Source: JBMNOU01 sp050943215
Lineage (GTDB): Bacteria; Bacillota; Clostridia; Christensenellales; SZUA-584
Direction: 5' to 3'
NCBI GenBank assembly: GCA_050943215.1
Contig: JBMNOU010000026.1
Coordinates: 1-23,969 of the forward strand
DNA length: 23,969 nucleotides
Of this stretch, positions 7,362-15,549 are shown in pieces; position 1 is the stretch's first letter; every line of letters begins with the position of its first letter. A program made the position numbers and the translations under genes. Below the pieces are notes generated by a model. The model was given only the letters and a program-made list of their open reading frames with translations. It ran no database searches and had not been told where the DNA came from.

Positions 7362-7393
7362 AACAGGTGAGAAGTTTTACCCTCTCACCTGTT
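7362..7393 (-). terminator. Hairpin following the sigma-like gene
   Basis: AACAGGTGAGA (7362-7372) pairs perfectly with TCTCACCTGTT (7383-7393), giving an 11-bp stem with a ten-base loop. It lies 22 bases after the stop of the sigma-like gene. Only a short TTCTTC tract follows on the minus strand, so it is a moderate terminator at best. Confidence 0.5.
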
Positions 7394-7414
7394 TCCACAG
7401 TTAAAGCCGAAAGT

Positions 7415-7881
7415 TCAACCCTGCTTATTAAAAAGTTCTTTAATCTTGTTTCCGGCAGCTTTGATTGACTTCGCTATTGCCTGAAATGAACATCCCTCCA
7501 TTTCCGCGATCTGTCCATATGTCAGGCCAAACTCGTGATAGAGGATGAACCGACGCCGCTGAACTTCCGGCAACTCCGTGATAGCCTTTCGCAGCCGTTC
7601 ATTTTGCTGGCTGTCAACTACCATTTCCTCCACGCTCTTTGGTGAGTGCAATGCCCGGTTATAAAGCATTTGTCCGTCAACTCGGATTGTTCGGTATGCC
7701 GCTCATCCCATCGGCGTAAATTGCGCTCATGTTTGGTGAATCGTAAGAACTCCAGATAGACTGGGCGTGATACCTCCGTTTCTCGCATGATGATTCGTCC
7801 ATCCTGAAAGGAAACGTAATAGTGTGTAATCCCTTCGACCACCTCTGTCCGCAGGGTATATGGATTTGTGTTGTCAAACAT
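7415..7881 (-). pseudogene. Sigma-70 region-4-like regulator of integrative elements, broken by a 1-base frameshift
   Basis: The first part (from ATG 7881, after GGAGGAAGGACA) reads FDNTNPYTLRTEVVEGITHY and continues to ERHTEQSELTD. The second part, in another frame, reads from MLYNRALHSPKSVEE through a region-4 HTH: LPEVQRRRFILYHEFGLTYGQIAEMEGCS. Together they make the ~155-residue sigma-70-like protein common in Clostridia conjugative elements, so one gene has been split. The break is at 7669-7672, where GACAAATGC would need one extra A (GAC AAA ATG CTT) to join the parts. The internal ATG has no ribosome-binding site, so separate translation of the HTH half is doubtful. A sequencing error in the A-run is the main alternative. 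A 14-bp hairpin directly precedes the start. Confidence 0.8.
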
Positions 7882-7891
7882 TGTCCTTCCT

Positions 7892-7922
7892 CCGATCTGA
7901 ATTTTTTGAAAATCCAGATCGG
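7892..7922 (-). promoter_or_regulatory. 14-bp hairpin abutting the ribosome-binding site of the sigma-like gene
   Basis: CCGATCTG (7892-7899) and CAGATCGG (7915-7922) pair, and the stem continues inward through A-T pairs and one G-T pair to a three-base loop. On the minus strand the 3' arm runs straight into GGAGG of the ribosome-binding site. It could act as an operator or as an RNA structure limiting translation. Confidence 0.5.
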
Positions 7923-7969
7923 AACGGAGGACTGCGGCAGCGTGGGATTCCTGCCACAAAAAAGGACAC

Positions 7970-8001
7970 AAAAAAACCCGGTTGAAAAAGGCTCAACCGG
8001 G
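7970..8001 (-). terminator. Strong rho-independent terminator
   Basis: On the minus strand CCCGGTTGA (7993-8001) pairs with TCAACCGGG (7977-7985) around GCCTTTT, followed by a run of T's (7971-7976). It closes whatever is transcribed from the riboswitch upstream and isolates the sigma-like gene from that transcript. Confidence 0.85.
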
Positions 8002-8258
8002 CATGTCCACAAAAATGCCTGATATTTGGATGTGCATGGAAAAGGTGGCCAGCGCAATCTTCCATCATACAAACATAAATTTCACTATGAAATTGTATGT
8101 GAAAGAGTCGGCATATGTGGATGCTGTCTTTATTTCGACCCCTGCGCAAGAAATAAATGCAGTATGCTCATCGATACCCCTTCCGCCACATTGCGTTGCG
8201 CGAAAGCCGGTATCCCGATGCCCACGGTATCCGTCAAAATCCGTCAAAGTTCGCAAGG

Positions 8259-8396
8259 ATAAGAAAAGCCCACCCTCATACAAGAGGGCAGGCCCCACGG
8301 ATTTCGGTTGCCAGGCTATCATAGCGTTTCGAGAAACACCTTAGACCCTGTGGCTTTGCGCCCCCGTCTTTTGGCGGGTTTGCCATTGGCTTTCTT
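8259..8396 (-). ncRNA. Cyclic di-GMP-I (GEMM) riboswitch with intrinsic terminator
   Basis: Read on the minus strand, the aptamer (about 8300-8392) has the GEMM signatures in order: GGCAAACC, a P2 stem closed by an A-rich loop, GGGGCGCAAAGCCACAGG, GTCTAAGG, a P3 hairpin with a TCGA-type loop, and TATGATAGCCTGGCAACCGAA. CAGG/CCTG form the base of P3. It is followed by a stem (8284-8293 with 8268-8277, two G-U pairs) and TTTTCTTAT, a terminator serving as expression platform. Members of this class bind c-di-GMP. It begins about 42 bases after the stop of the DUF6935-like gene on the same strand, and no clear gene follows before the terminator at 7970-8001. Confidence 0.85.
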
Positions 8397-8437
8397 GTTT
8401 GTTTATTGAGTGAATTTACCTTGCATTGTAAATCGCT

Positions 8438-8938
8438 TTATTCCCATGAACCAATGGATTTTGGCGTCCGTATATCGGAAAGTAAATAATTTTCCCACAA
8501 GAACCATTGCCCGCTGCTTGGCTTCTCACGCAACTTGATTTCACGCGGGCTATCGGCGCCAGAAGAACGAATCATGAGCTTGGCGTAACCCGCTTCCTGA
8601 AAGCTGTAAGCTCCATCGAATATGGTAATCTGATAGGGCTGCGCTGGGGTATAGTTATTTTCCGGCGTTGCGCCATGAAAGAACGAGAACGGCTTATAGC
8701 CTTTCCCAGTGAGTCTGTCGCGCAGAAACTGGACTTCATAATTGGACAATGGCTGCGGCCCTTTTAAATAATTGAGCATTTCGACCGCTTCCTGCGGATT
8801 ATCCTCATAGCGGCATAGCGCCAAAACCGTCAGTGCGGCGGTTTGATACGGCGTTGATAAGGTTGCCTCCGGCAGGGCCTTTAACACGTCAATATTACAT
8901 GGCAAATCTGTGAATAGGAATGTTTCATTTTTTTCCAT
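8438..8938 (-). CDS. DUF6935-like protein of unknown function
   Basis: A 166-residue cytoplasmic protein with the stretch LKGPQPLSNYEVQFLRDRL, then PFSFFHGATPENNYTPAQPY, and the ending GQWFLWENYLLSDIRTPKSI. I recognise the pattern as the DUF6935 family found in gut Firmicutes, without known function. The ATG at 8938 is chosen because GGAGG lies eight bases upstream; 29 further codons are open upstream but have no ribosome-binding site. It is the last gene of the second envelope operon, 83 bases after the helical-protein gene, and is followed by the c-di-GMP riboswitch. The family call rests on memory of sequence pattern, so it is moderate. Confidence 0.7.
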   Translation of the reverse strand: MEKNETFLFTDLPCNIDVLKALPEATLSTPYQTAALTVLALCRYEDNPQEAVEMLNYLKGPQPLSNYEVQFLRDRLTGKGYKPFSFFHGATPENNYTPAQPYQITIFDGAYSFQEAGYAKLMIRSSGADSPREIKLREKPSSGQWFLWENYLLSDIRTPKSIGSWE

Positions 8939-9021
8939 TATCGCATCCTCCCTCCATCCTAAAAGATAAACAGAGCTGGGGTAGCAAGGATTACCGGGGA
9001 TAGCGGATAATCCCGGCTTTT

Positions 9022-10341
9022 TCATTTGAAGTTTTTCCCAAATAAGCCTTTTAAGAATCCTTTCGCCTGTTCTTTCAGTTGCTGTCCTCCTAGAGGTGAA
9101 AAAGCGGCGGTTGTATTGGAAACAACGCCACTCTTTTTCATGGCGTTTATTGCCTGATGTGGCTGTTTCTTTTGCGTTTTCGGCACATGCTGCCGGGACG
9201 CTTGGGCCAACTGCTCTCGATACTGATAATAGGTCAAATGTGCGTTGAGCTGTTTTGCCTTGTCAACCGCCTTGTTATGAAACGCATTTTGCTCCGCACG
9301 ATCAAACCCATACCAAATCATTTGATCCGGCGTTTTACTAAGAATCTCCGGAATGGACAGATCACTCAATATTTCGTCCCGTATAATGTCCCTAAAAACA
9401 TCATAATTCTGCGGATGCAACGATTCCTTGATCCGGCCCAGCTCATCCACATTTTTCGGGATGAGCAGCCATATTTTTAGCCCCTCGTCCGCAAGCAGAT
9501 CATCAAATGTTAGGCCAAGCTCTTCTTTGAGAAGCTGCAAAGCGCGTCTTAATGCACTTCGCAGATCGATCATGGCATGAAGCGCCTTTTTGCCCTGTTC
9601 TCCCTGGCCGCCGCTGCACTGTGTGTTGAGCTTGTTGGAACAATAATCCATCAGCAGGGAAGCGAGTAATATCGCCATGTTCATCCTGCTGACAGCTTTC
9701 TGCGTAAGTGCGATTTTTTCAAATTCCAGCCGTTCTACGATATAATCCAGTTCTTCGCTGCCTTGTGCCTTTTTGTAAGCCTCCACATGCTTTTCAAGTG
9801 TAATCGTCATGGCAGTCTGCAAGGGGTCCATGGCTTGCAATATGGGTTCAAAAACGTCCAGGCTGTCCTCGCTTACAATCTTCCACAGCAACCGCTCTTT
9901 CTCCAGTATCATTTGCGCGTCCAGCATATCGCTGGTCTTGTCCGCCACCGCGAATATTTTCTCGTATGCGGCCTCACCTCGTTTTCGGTATCCGGCTTTT
10001 TTAATCTCGTTGTAGGGTACGCGGTATTGCTCCACAAAATCCCGTACCGATACGGGCGGCGGCGCAGGTGTATCGCTGTAATCCGTTTTTACGTTGCCGT
10101 CCGCGTCAGCCGTTCCCATGCTGGCCATCGCAACCTTGGTGATCAGCCCCGAATACTCTTCCTGTAACCCCGATTCCGCAAGCTTTTGATAAAAAACCGA
10201 AGCATCCGGATTCGCATCGGCAAAAGCAACCATTTTTCGCTTGAATTCCTCCGTTTGTTGCCGCAAAGAAGGGCTTGTGATCGTGTAAGTGCCAAACGCA
10301 TCCAAATAGCCTTGGACGATTCCCCTGGTTATATCACTCAA
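9022..10341 (-). CDS. Unrecognised helical cytoplasmic protein (439 aa), possible partner in the envelope module
   Basis: No known domain recognised. The protein is mostly alpha-helical, without signal peptide or membrane span. A Pro-rich break (DTPAPPPVSVRDF) separates a ~100-residue N-terminal part from a long helical body; a basic, low-complexity tail (KTQKKQPHQ, then GFLKGLFGKNFK) ends in an amphipathic-looking segment that could touch a membrane. I place the start at TTG 10341, since GAGGAGGT lies nine bases upstream; the ATG at 10359 overlaps that ribosome-binding site. The start overlaps the upstream gene by eight bases (TTGAGTGA). The N-terminal stretch QTEEFKRKMVAFADAN weakly resembles QTQVYREMVAFMQGC of the upstream protein, so the two may be distant paralogues. 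Confidence 0.75.
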   Translation of the reverse strand: MSDITRGIVQGYLDAFGTYTITSPSLRQQTEEFKRKMVAFADANPDASVFYQKLAESGLQEEYSGLITKVAMASMGTADADGNVKTDYSDTPAPPPVSVRDFVEQYRVPYNEIKKAGYRKRGEAAYEKIFAVADKTSDMLDAQMILEKERLLWKIVSEDSLDVFEPILQAMDPLQTAMTITLEKHVEAYKKAQGSEELDYIVERLEFEKIALTQKAVSRMNMAILLASLLMDYCSNKLNTQCSGGQGEQGKKALHAMIDLRSALRRALQLLKEELGLTFDDLLADEGLKIWLLIPKNVDELGRIKESLHPQNYDVFRDIIRDEILSDLSIPEILSKTPDQMIWYGFDRAEQNAFHNKAVDKAKQLNAHLTYYQYREQLAQASRQHVPKTQKKQPHQAINAMKKSGVVSNTTAAFSPLGGQQLKEQAKGFLKGLFGKNFK

Positions 10342-11140
10342 AGCGTATGACCTCCTCATCCATATACGTATAGCTGCCGGATTTTGAATCGGGTGCGACT
10401 ACCATCACCTGTGCGCGCCGAATCTTTTCCGCGCTCTCGTTTCCCGCGCAGATAATCGTTTCTTTTTCAGCCGAAATAAGCCCGCAGACCTTGTCGTATT
10501 CCTCTTGAACCCGCTGCTTTTCGGCTGCAAAATCCGGACCGTTCGTATGCAGTGCAGGGACCGCTTGCACGAAACGCGCATATCCCGCATCCGTTGCCGG
10601 AATAAGCGCGCGAAACATGGTCAGCGCCGCCAACTCCGTAAAATTTGAGCTGGGCTTTACGAGCTTGCCCATGGCTTCCCTCAAGTCCTTTATCGCGTGC
10701 TGTATGGCCACATCATCTAAGGTGCTTCTGCACGATAGTGTCAGGTAGCAGTTATAAATATTGGCGAACGCCTCGCAGGTTTGAATATACGGAATTTTCA
10801 GATTCCGTGCGGTCATCTCATACCCCGTCTCGTACATCGCGCCTATATCCGCGTCAATCTCCTCGATCTTTTTTCGATACACATCAGCCACATCAGGCAT
10901 GTGATTTTCGCGCGACGCCTGTTCCAACGCCGCAAACTTATCCTGCATAAGGGCGGCACTGGGCGCGAGAAAATACTTTGAGTTCCTGATTTTCGCAGAA
11001 GCCTCCTCGGCGGTTTCGCACCCTTGCATAAACGCCACCATTTCACGATAAACCTGCGTCTGTCTTGGTGCATGGCCGCTTTTTTCACACCGATCTGCCA
11101 TCATACCATATAATTTCAATGCCTTATCAATGTCTCCCAA
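10334..11140 (-). CDS. Unrecognised helical protein (268 aa)
   Basis: No family recognised. A soluble, helix-rich protein starting GDIDKALKLYGMMADRCEKS, with a TPR-like look in its first 60 residues (regular A/Y/L spacing), and ending with a short beta-like tail VMVVAPDSKSGSYTYMDEEV. The TTG at 11140 is the likely start because GAGGAGGT precedes it by eight bases; a TTG at 11161 is upstream of that site. The start context is very similar to that of the next gene, which it overlaps by eight bases, so they are probably translated in equal amounts. The position between a TPM protein and a DUF6935 protein suggests a role with the envelope module. Confidence 0.75.
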   Translation of the reverse strand: MGDIDKALKLYGMMADRCEKSGHAPRQTQVYREMVAFMQGCETAEEASAKIRNSKYFLAPSAALMQDKFAALEQASRENHMPDVADVYRKKIEEIDADIGAMYETGYEMTARNLKIPYIQTCEAFANIYNCYLTLSCRSTLDDVAIQHAIKDLREAMGKLVKPSSNFTELAALTMFRALIPATDAGYARFVQAVPALHTNGPDFAAEKQRVQEEYDKVCGLISAEKETIICAGNESAEKIRRAQVMVVAPDSKSGSYTYMDEEVIRFE

Positions 11141-11215
11141 GCCGTAAACCTCCTCTTGCAAAAGTATTTATTATGGTACAGATTAAACTCTTTTCTCGCA
11201 GACATCCCCGATGAT

Positions 11216-12461
11216 TCAGTATTTGCCGCTGTGTCCCGAGGAACCGCGACCGGATGAATTGGTAAACGTATTACTGCTACTACTGCTATCGGCACGCTGC
11301 ACCTTCTGCACTTGACGATGCAGGAAAATGTCACGCTGCCCCGTCAGAACCATGCTACCTTCGCGGATATAGGCGTGGGCAAGTTCTTCCTTACGCACGG
11401 ATATGAGCTGCCGCTTCCACTCGGAAGTTACAATAAAGGCGATGATAAGCGCCAAAAGCAAGCTGATCGCAACACCGTATAGGCGGTATTTCATCGTTTC
11501 CGAAGCAAGCGTGGGGATATTGCCTTTATCGTAAGAAGTGCCCGCCGCCGCTTTCGTCAGAAAGTCATCCGCCGCGTCCGCATAGGCTATAAAAGCTTCA
11601 TAATATTGATCACTTTTCAGATACGGCACAAACAGCTTGTCAAGATACTCCTGTCCGGCCGGCGTAAACGCCTTGATCCCGAAACCAAGAGCGGCAAAGC
11701 CAAAGTCTCTGTCCTCTGTCGCCAGGAGCAGTATCGCTCCGTCGAGATTCTCACCATAGCCGAACCCATTCTGTTCAAAGAAGTCGGCGGCGTATAGGCT
11801 CGCCTCGCGGCCTCTTAGCGTTGAAACAACTGCCACAACGACATCAAATTGATGGCGTTCGCTGATTTTGTCCAATTTATTATTTAGGGTCACCGCCTGT
11901 TCCAATGTCAACAAACCCTCATTGTCAATAAACCGGGACAACGGCTCATCGGTGGGCATTTGCACAAAATCCGGCTTTTTCGCTCCAAGCGTCGACGCCA
12001 GATATGCATCCGCCGCGTCCAGATAGGCGATAATGCCGTCGTAATAGGTCTGCTTCGGTATCGTAGGCGTTCAAGAAGCGTCCGATGGAATCGTCCGTCA
12101 CAGTATCCGCCGCGCTTCCGAAGCAGACCCAAGTCCAAATCGGGCTTTCTTCATCAACAGCCAACATAAAACCGTTTTGGCCCAGCTTCTTATGCTGCGT
12201 ATAGCATTCTTCTGCGTATTTTTCCAGCGTCTGGTCGGAAGCATAGGTATTTGATGCCAAAAAAAATGCAACGTCCAACTGATATTGGCGGCTGATCTCC
12301 TGCGCATAATCGTTAAGTTCTCTCAATTCCGAATCAGACAGAACGCCAGTGTAGTCAACAATCCGTTCCTTATCCGCCGCCAACGCGGTGGACGGCAAGA
12401 CCAGAACGATCAGAAGCGCGGCGATAATTGCGACAGTAAACAATCTGAATTTTTTGTTCAT
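11216..12461 (-). pseudogene. Double TPM-domain membrane protein (YdjH-like), frameshifted
   Basis: From ATG 12461 (GGGAGGTGCGATCA upstream) the protein has a signal peptide ending ALAADKE, then a TPM domain (VDYTGVLSDSELRELNDYAQ to FLNAYDTEAD). One extra C near 12047-12048 shifts the frame, and without it the next residues read YYDGIIAYLDAADAYLAS, leading to a second TPM domain (LSRFIDNEGLLTLEQAVTLN), a membrane segment (YGVAISLLLALIIAFIVT) and a Ser/Gly-rich tail. The corrected length is about 414 residues. As written, translation stops at 11946 after one domain. TPM proteins are membrane-anchored; YdjH of Bacillus subtilis works with YdjG, YdjI and PspA. Neighbours here are the corresponding zinc-ribbon and SPFH proteins. 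A sequencing error is possible. Confidence 0.85.
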
Positions 12462-12474
12462 TGATCGCACCTCC

Positions 12475-13560
12475 CTACATGAAACTCGCGATGATTTGGG
12501 AAATGATAAACAGAGCGGCCGCAGCAGCCCCAAATATTTTCAAAAACCACGATTTGTACGCCGCCTTATCCAAGGGCAGATCACCGACGAATTTACCCGT
12601 CTGCCCATTCATCGCGAAGGTGTACTTTTTACCTTGCCAGCTTGTGGAGAGTAACCAGACCGGCAGCAAGGCATAGCGGACGCCGCCGCTTTTTAATTGT
12701 ATATTTGCGTTCTTTGGCATGACCGTATCGTAGCCTGTCACAGTTTCGGCGAATACGGCTTCGGTGCTGTTTTTGGCGCGCTCATCGGCGCGCTTAGTAC
12801 TCTTCGAAGCGTCTACATCATATTTGTTGGCAAAATATCCAGCCAGATATGCGGTTTGGAAGTCTGCCGCGTCTTCCATATGGAAAGGCTCTATGGATTC
12901 CATTAACGTATCGTCCATCGCTTGCGAACCGTCTATGGGAATTTGATTAAACCCGACTTCGCCCTGACGCAACACCCGATAGGTTGAGGTTTCCGTATAG
13001 TCGTAGCGGCTATCGCTCCAGCGGCGGATCTGCGTCGCACTATACTCGATTTCGGCGTCGGCCTCAGCGTCAAAAAGCCAAAAAGGGACGTATACGCCTT
13101 TAATATCATCAAGGTGATTCCTGTCCTTAAACACTTTAGGCAACAGTTTCTTGCCGAGATAATGCCTTTGCAGCGCTTGCAATGCTTCGTCTTTGCCGAG
13201 CTTAAAAGGAATAACAAGGTCGGGCCGCAGCGTCCCGGCAAATTTTGAAGTCATGACCACCGGATTGCCGCAGAATGGGCAGGAGGTAGCGCCCAGCGTT
13301 TCATCACCAACGATTTCCCCGCCACAGGAATGACAGGAATAAACCGCCATCCCTTGCTGTTCGCCTTGCCGCCATTCGCCACCCTCATAACTCCAGCCGA
13401 TATTTTCCTCTCTCTGCGTGTGTTCCAGTTCTTCGTCCATTGCCCGAAGCGCCTCCACATTCATTACCGAATCGCAGTACGGGCATACCATCTCTTGCGT
13501 ACCCGGATGAAACTGAATCGCGCCGCCGCAGTTCGGACATTTGTATTCCAATAATGCCAT
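12475..13560 (-). CDS. TFIIB-type zinc-ribbon membrane-anchored protein (YdjG-like)
   Basis: A 361-residue protein. Two zinc ribbons open it: Cys8/Cys11/Cys26/Cys29 and Cys76/Cys79/Cys94/Cys97. A central domain (about 115-330) with VPFWLFDAEADAEIEYSAT and YALLPVWLLSTSWQGKKYTF follows, and one C-terminal transmembrane helix (WFLKIFGAAAAALFIISQII). This is the architecture of Bacillus subtilis YdjG, which with YdjH brings the SPFH protein YdjI and PspA to the membrane. GGAGGGATAGAAG precedes the ATG. The TPM gene starts 13 bases after its stop. All eight zinc-binding cysteines are present. Confidence 0.85.
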   Translation of the reverse strand: MALLEYKCPNCGGAIQFHPGTQEMVCPYCDSVMNVEALRAMDEELEHTQREENIGWSYEGGEWRQGEQQGMAVYSCHSCGGEIVGDETLGATSCPFCGNPVVMTSKFAGTLRPDLVIPFKLGKDEALQALQRHYLGKKLLPKVFKDRNHLDDIKGVYVPFWLFDAEADAEIEYSATQIRRWSDSRYDYTETSTYRVLRQGEVGFNQIPIDGSQAMDDTLMESIEPFHMEDAADFQTAYLAGYFANKYDVDASKSTKRADERAKNSTEAVFAETVTGYDTVMPKNANIQLKSGGVRYALLPVWLLSTSWQGKKYTFAMNGQTGKFVGDLPLDKAAYKSWFLKIFGAAAAALFIISQIIASFM

Positions 13561-13644
13561 CTTCTATCCCTCCATATCCTTTCCTCATCGGCGAAGAAAC
13601 GATAGCCCGCTTCCTGCGCCAAATCCCGGAAGAAATCCTGATAC

Positions 13645-14520
13645 TCACTCTCCGAACAAATAGAACTCGGTTTGCGCGCCGCCCTTCTCCATGCCAATGA
13701 GCAAGCCGTCGCGCCATTCGAACATCGCGTATCGGTGAAAGCGCCCGCTTTCCCCCTGCTCGTTATACAGCTTATCGTATTCAAAGTAATAGGTCGTATC
13801 GTCCGTAAGCGTTTGATCCTCGTAGATTTTAATGGAATTGCCGTAGAGCACGAGCATGGCCGTGCGATCCATGTCCTCCCAGGTCCCCGCAATATGCGCT
13901 TGAAAAGTCTCGATCTCTTCCCCGGTATGGAGGAAACCGCAGCCCGCATCTCGCGCAAGGCAGAGAAAGAGGTCGAACACCGCCAGCGTAGCTGTATTGT
14001 CAATCACTCCCGATCGATTATCGTAAGCATAGATCTGCTCATCCGAAGCGTACTCCACGCGTAAGGATGAGCCAAGATGCTCCGGTATGCCCTCACCGGT
14101 TATGTCCGTGCCGTTGACCTTTGCCAAGTCATGTTCATCAATAAGGGCTTACAGCGCATCGAGCGAGGATAGGGGCACCGTAAATTCAAAGTCAAAAACG
14201 GCGTTACTATGCCCATACCCCCAGCCCGTACACAAAGCGCCGTCATGCCGGCGCGTAAGATTGAAGGCACAATAGTCATACGCGATCTCCCGGTCGTAAT
14301 ACCCGAAAAAATCGCAGTTGAATTCGTACTCAAAGACGTTTATATCTTTAGAGGCGACGGACTTAGGGGCTTCAGGGTTCGTCCGGTCGCGAATATCTCC
14401 GGTGTCGCTGGATTCTTATGGGTTGTCACTGTGTTCTGATGCGTCTCTCCCTTTTTCGGAGCAGCCCATAAACATCAGGCATAGCACCAGCGCGGGAAAA
14501 AGCATCCATAACCATTTCAC
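13645..14520 (-). pseudogene. Lipoprotein gene interrupted by two in-frame TAA codons
   Basis: From GTG 14520 (AGGA upstream) the reading is KWLWMLFPALVLCLMFMGCSE, a lipoprotein signal peptide with lipobox MGC (Cys20). The same frame then runs to the TGA at 13645 with two stops only: TAA at 14416-14418 (HSDNP*ESSDT) and TAA at 14149-14151 (LDAL*ALIDEHD). The sequence between and after the stops is protein-like, with no frame change. Each TAA is one base change away from a Glu, Gln or Lys codon. A TTG at 14127 after the second stop could start a 160-residue product, but it would lack export signals. Function unknown. It lies 26 bases after the neighbouring lipoprotein gene, in the same operon. 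Confidence 0.8.
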
Positions 14521-14546
14521 AGCAGTCGCTTTCCTATTGGCCGATT

Positions 14547-15404
14547 TCATGGAGTATAGCGTTCGGAAATGGACGAAACGCTTCCCTCATCGATCACTAT
14601 GTCCGCCAATATGGCACCCTGTCTCCCGCGGAGTTCCTCGATGAAATTATCAAGGCTGATTTGGTAACGCTCCATTCCGGCATCGGGGATATTGATCCAT
14701 ACATAACATTCCGTCCATAGGGTAGCCGTGCATAAAACCCAATCCTCAACTTCGTTATCAATCGCGTAACCATTTGGCATGGAAACATCGTCAACCCACA
14801 GCACTTCGTCAACAAGAAATTGTACCAGTCCGTCGGATAGGACTTTATCCAGCTTCACATAAGCGAGCTTCGTTGGCCGTCCACCGTATTGCAGAGTTCC
14901 CACGCATCTTCCCGTATTGCAGAGTTCCCACGCATCTTCCAATGGATCGTACTCATATATTGCGCCGGACGCGCTGATGGTGTAGAGGATTTCCCGCGTG
15001 AATTTTCCATCAAGGTTCGTTACCAGCCAAATGTCGCGGCAAACACCCTCAAGTTCGGTGGTTTCCCCGGTGACCAGCGCAGACATACCGCCCTCTGTTA
15101 CCATTTGATACGCCTCCGGCACCTTGGAAAGCAGATAGTCAATAAGCTCACGATCCCTCATCCCTCCAATGCCGGCCGCTTGCTGCGCCTCATCCGCGTC
15201 TTTTGTATCTTCATCAATAGGCTGCTCATTCGTGGGCATAGGTGTAGTCGTTGGCTGACTTTCATTTTCTGTCGGCAGAGGAATGTCGCTGTTGGCAGGG
15301 TGGGGCGTAGCGTCTATCACCGCCTTTTGATTGCAAGCCGTCAGCGCCAACACGTATAACATCACCACCAGCGCCCAAAAAATACATCGTACTTTATTAC
15401 GCAT
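14547..15404 (-). CDS. Lipoprotein with Pro/Thr-rich linker, unknown function
   Basis: A 285-residue exported lipoprotein: signal peptide with lipobox LTAC (Cys24), then a Pro/Thr/Asn-rich linker (about 30-65), then a globular domain with no recognised family. The ATG at 15404 is preferred over an upstream TTG at 15410 because GGGAG lies ten bases before it. The frame is open throughout, but a 28-bp tandem duplication in the coding sequence (14884-14940) makes the second copy be read in a different phase (ELCNTGRCVGTLQYGG). If one copy were lost, translation would stop 11 codons later. First gene of the second operon; no clear promoter was identified in the preceding 140 bases, apart from a weak TGTATAGG. 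Confidence 0.82.
   Translation of the reverse strand: MRNKVRCIFWALVVMLYVLALTACNQKAVIDATPHPANSDIPLPTENESQPTTTPMPTNEQPIDEDTKDADEAQQAAGIGGMRDRELIDYLLSKVPEAYQMVTEGGMSALVTGETTELEGVCRDIWLVTNLDGKFTREILYTISASGAIYEYDPLEDAWELCNTGRCVGTLQYGGRPTKLAYVKLDKVLSDGLVQFLVDEVLWVDDVSMPNGYAIDNEVEDWVLCTATLWTECYVWINIPDAGMERYQISLDNFIEELRGRQGAILADIVIDEGSVSSISERYTP
14884..14940. repeat. 28-bp perfect tandem duplication inside a lipoprotein gene
   Basis: Every base from 14884 to 14912 equals the base 28 positions further on, so two identical 28-bp units plus one base lie side by side, beginning CCGTATTGCAGAGTTCCCAC. The unit length is not a multiple of three, so copy number changes the reading frame. Confidence 0.95.
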
Positions 15405-15549
15405 AACCAAATCACTCCCTTCAACCGCCCCAGCGCCAAAATTGTCTGTTTCATTTCGCTGTGCGTTTTATTGCACCGATATTCCTATACACTTCGGTTT
15501 CTCCGCCAGCCTTTGTTAAAAAACGGCCACAGCCCCAGTCGAGCGCAAA

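Noticed and set aside
7667..7674. Programmed -1 frameshift in the sigma-like gene
   Set aside because: GACAAATGC is not a usual slippery heptamer and no following pseudoknot was noticed; related proteins are encoded in one frame, so a mutation or sequence error is simpler.
13561..13644. Continuation of the broken lipoprotein in another frame (EYQDFFRDLAQEAGYRFFADEE)
   Set aside because: The residues look protein-like, but this frame runs far into the next gene, past its ribosome-binding site and start, without a stop, so it is probably chance or a relic.
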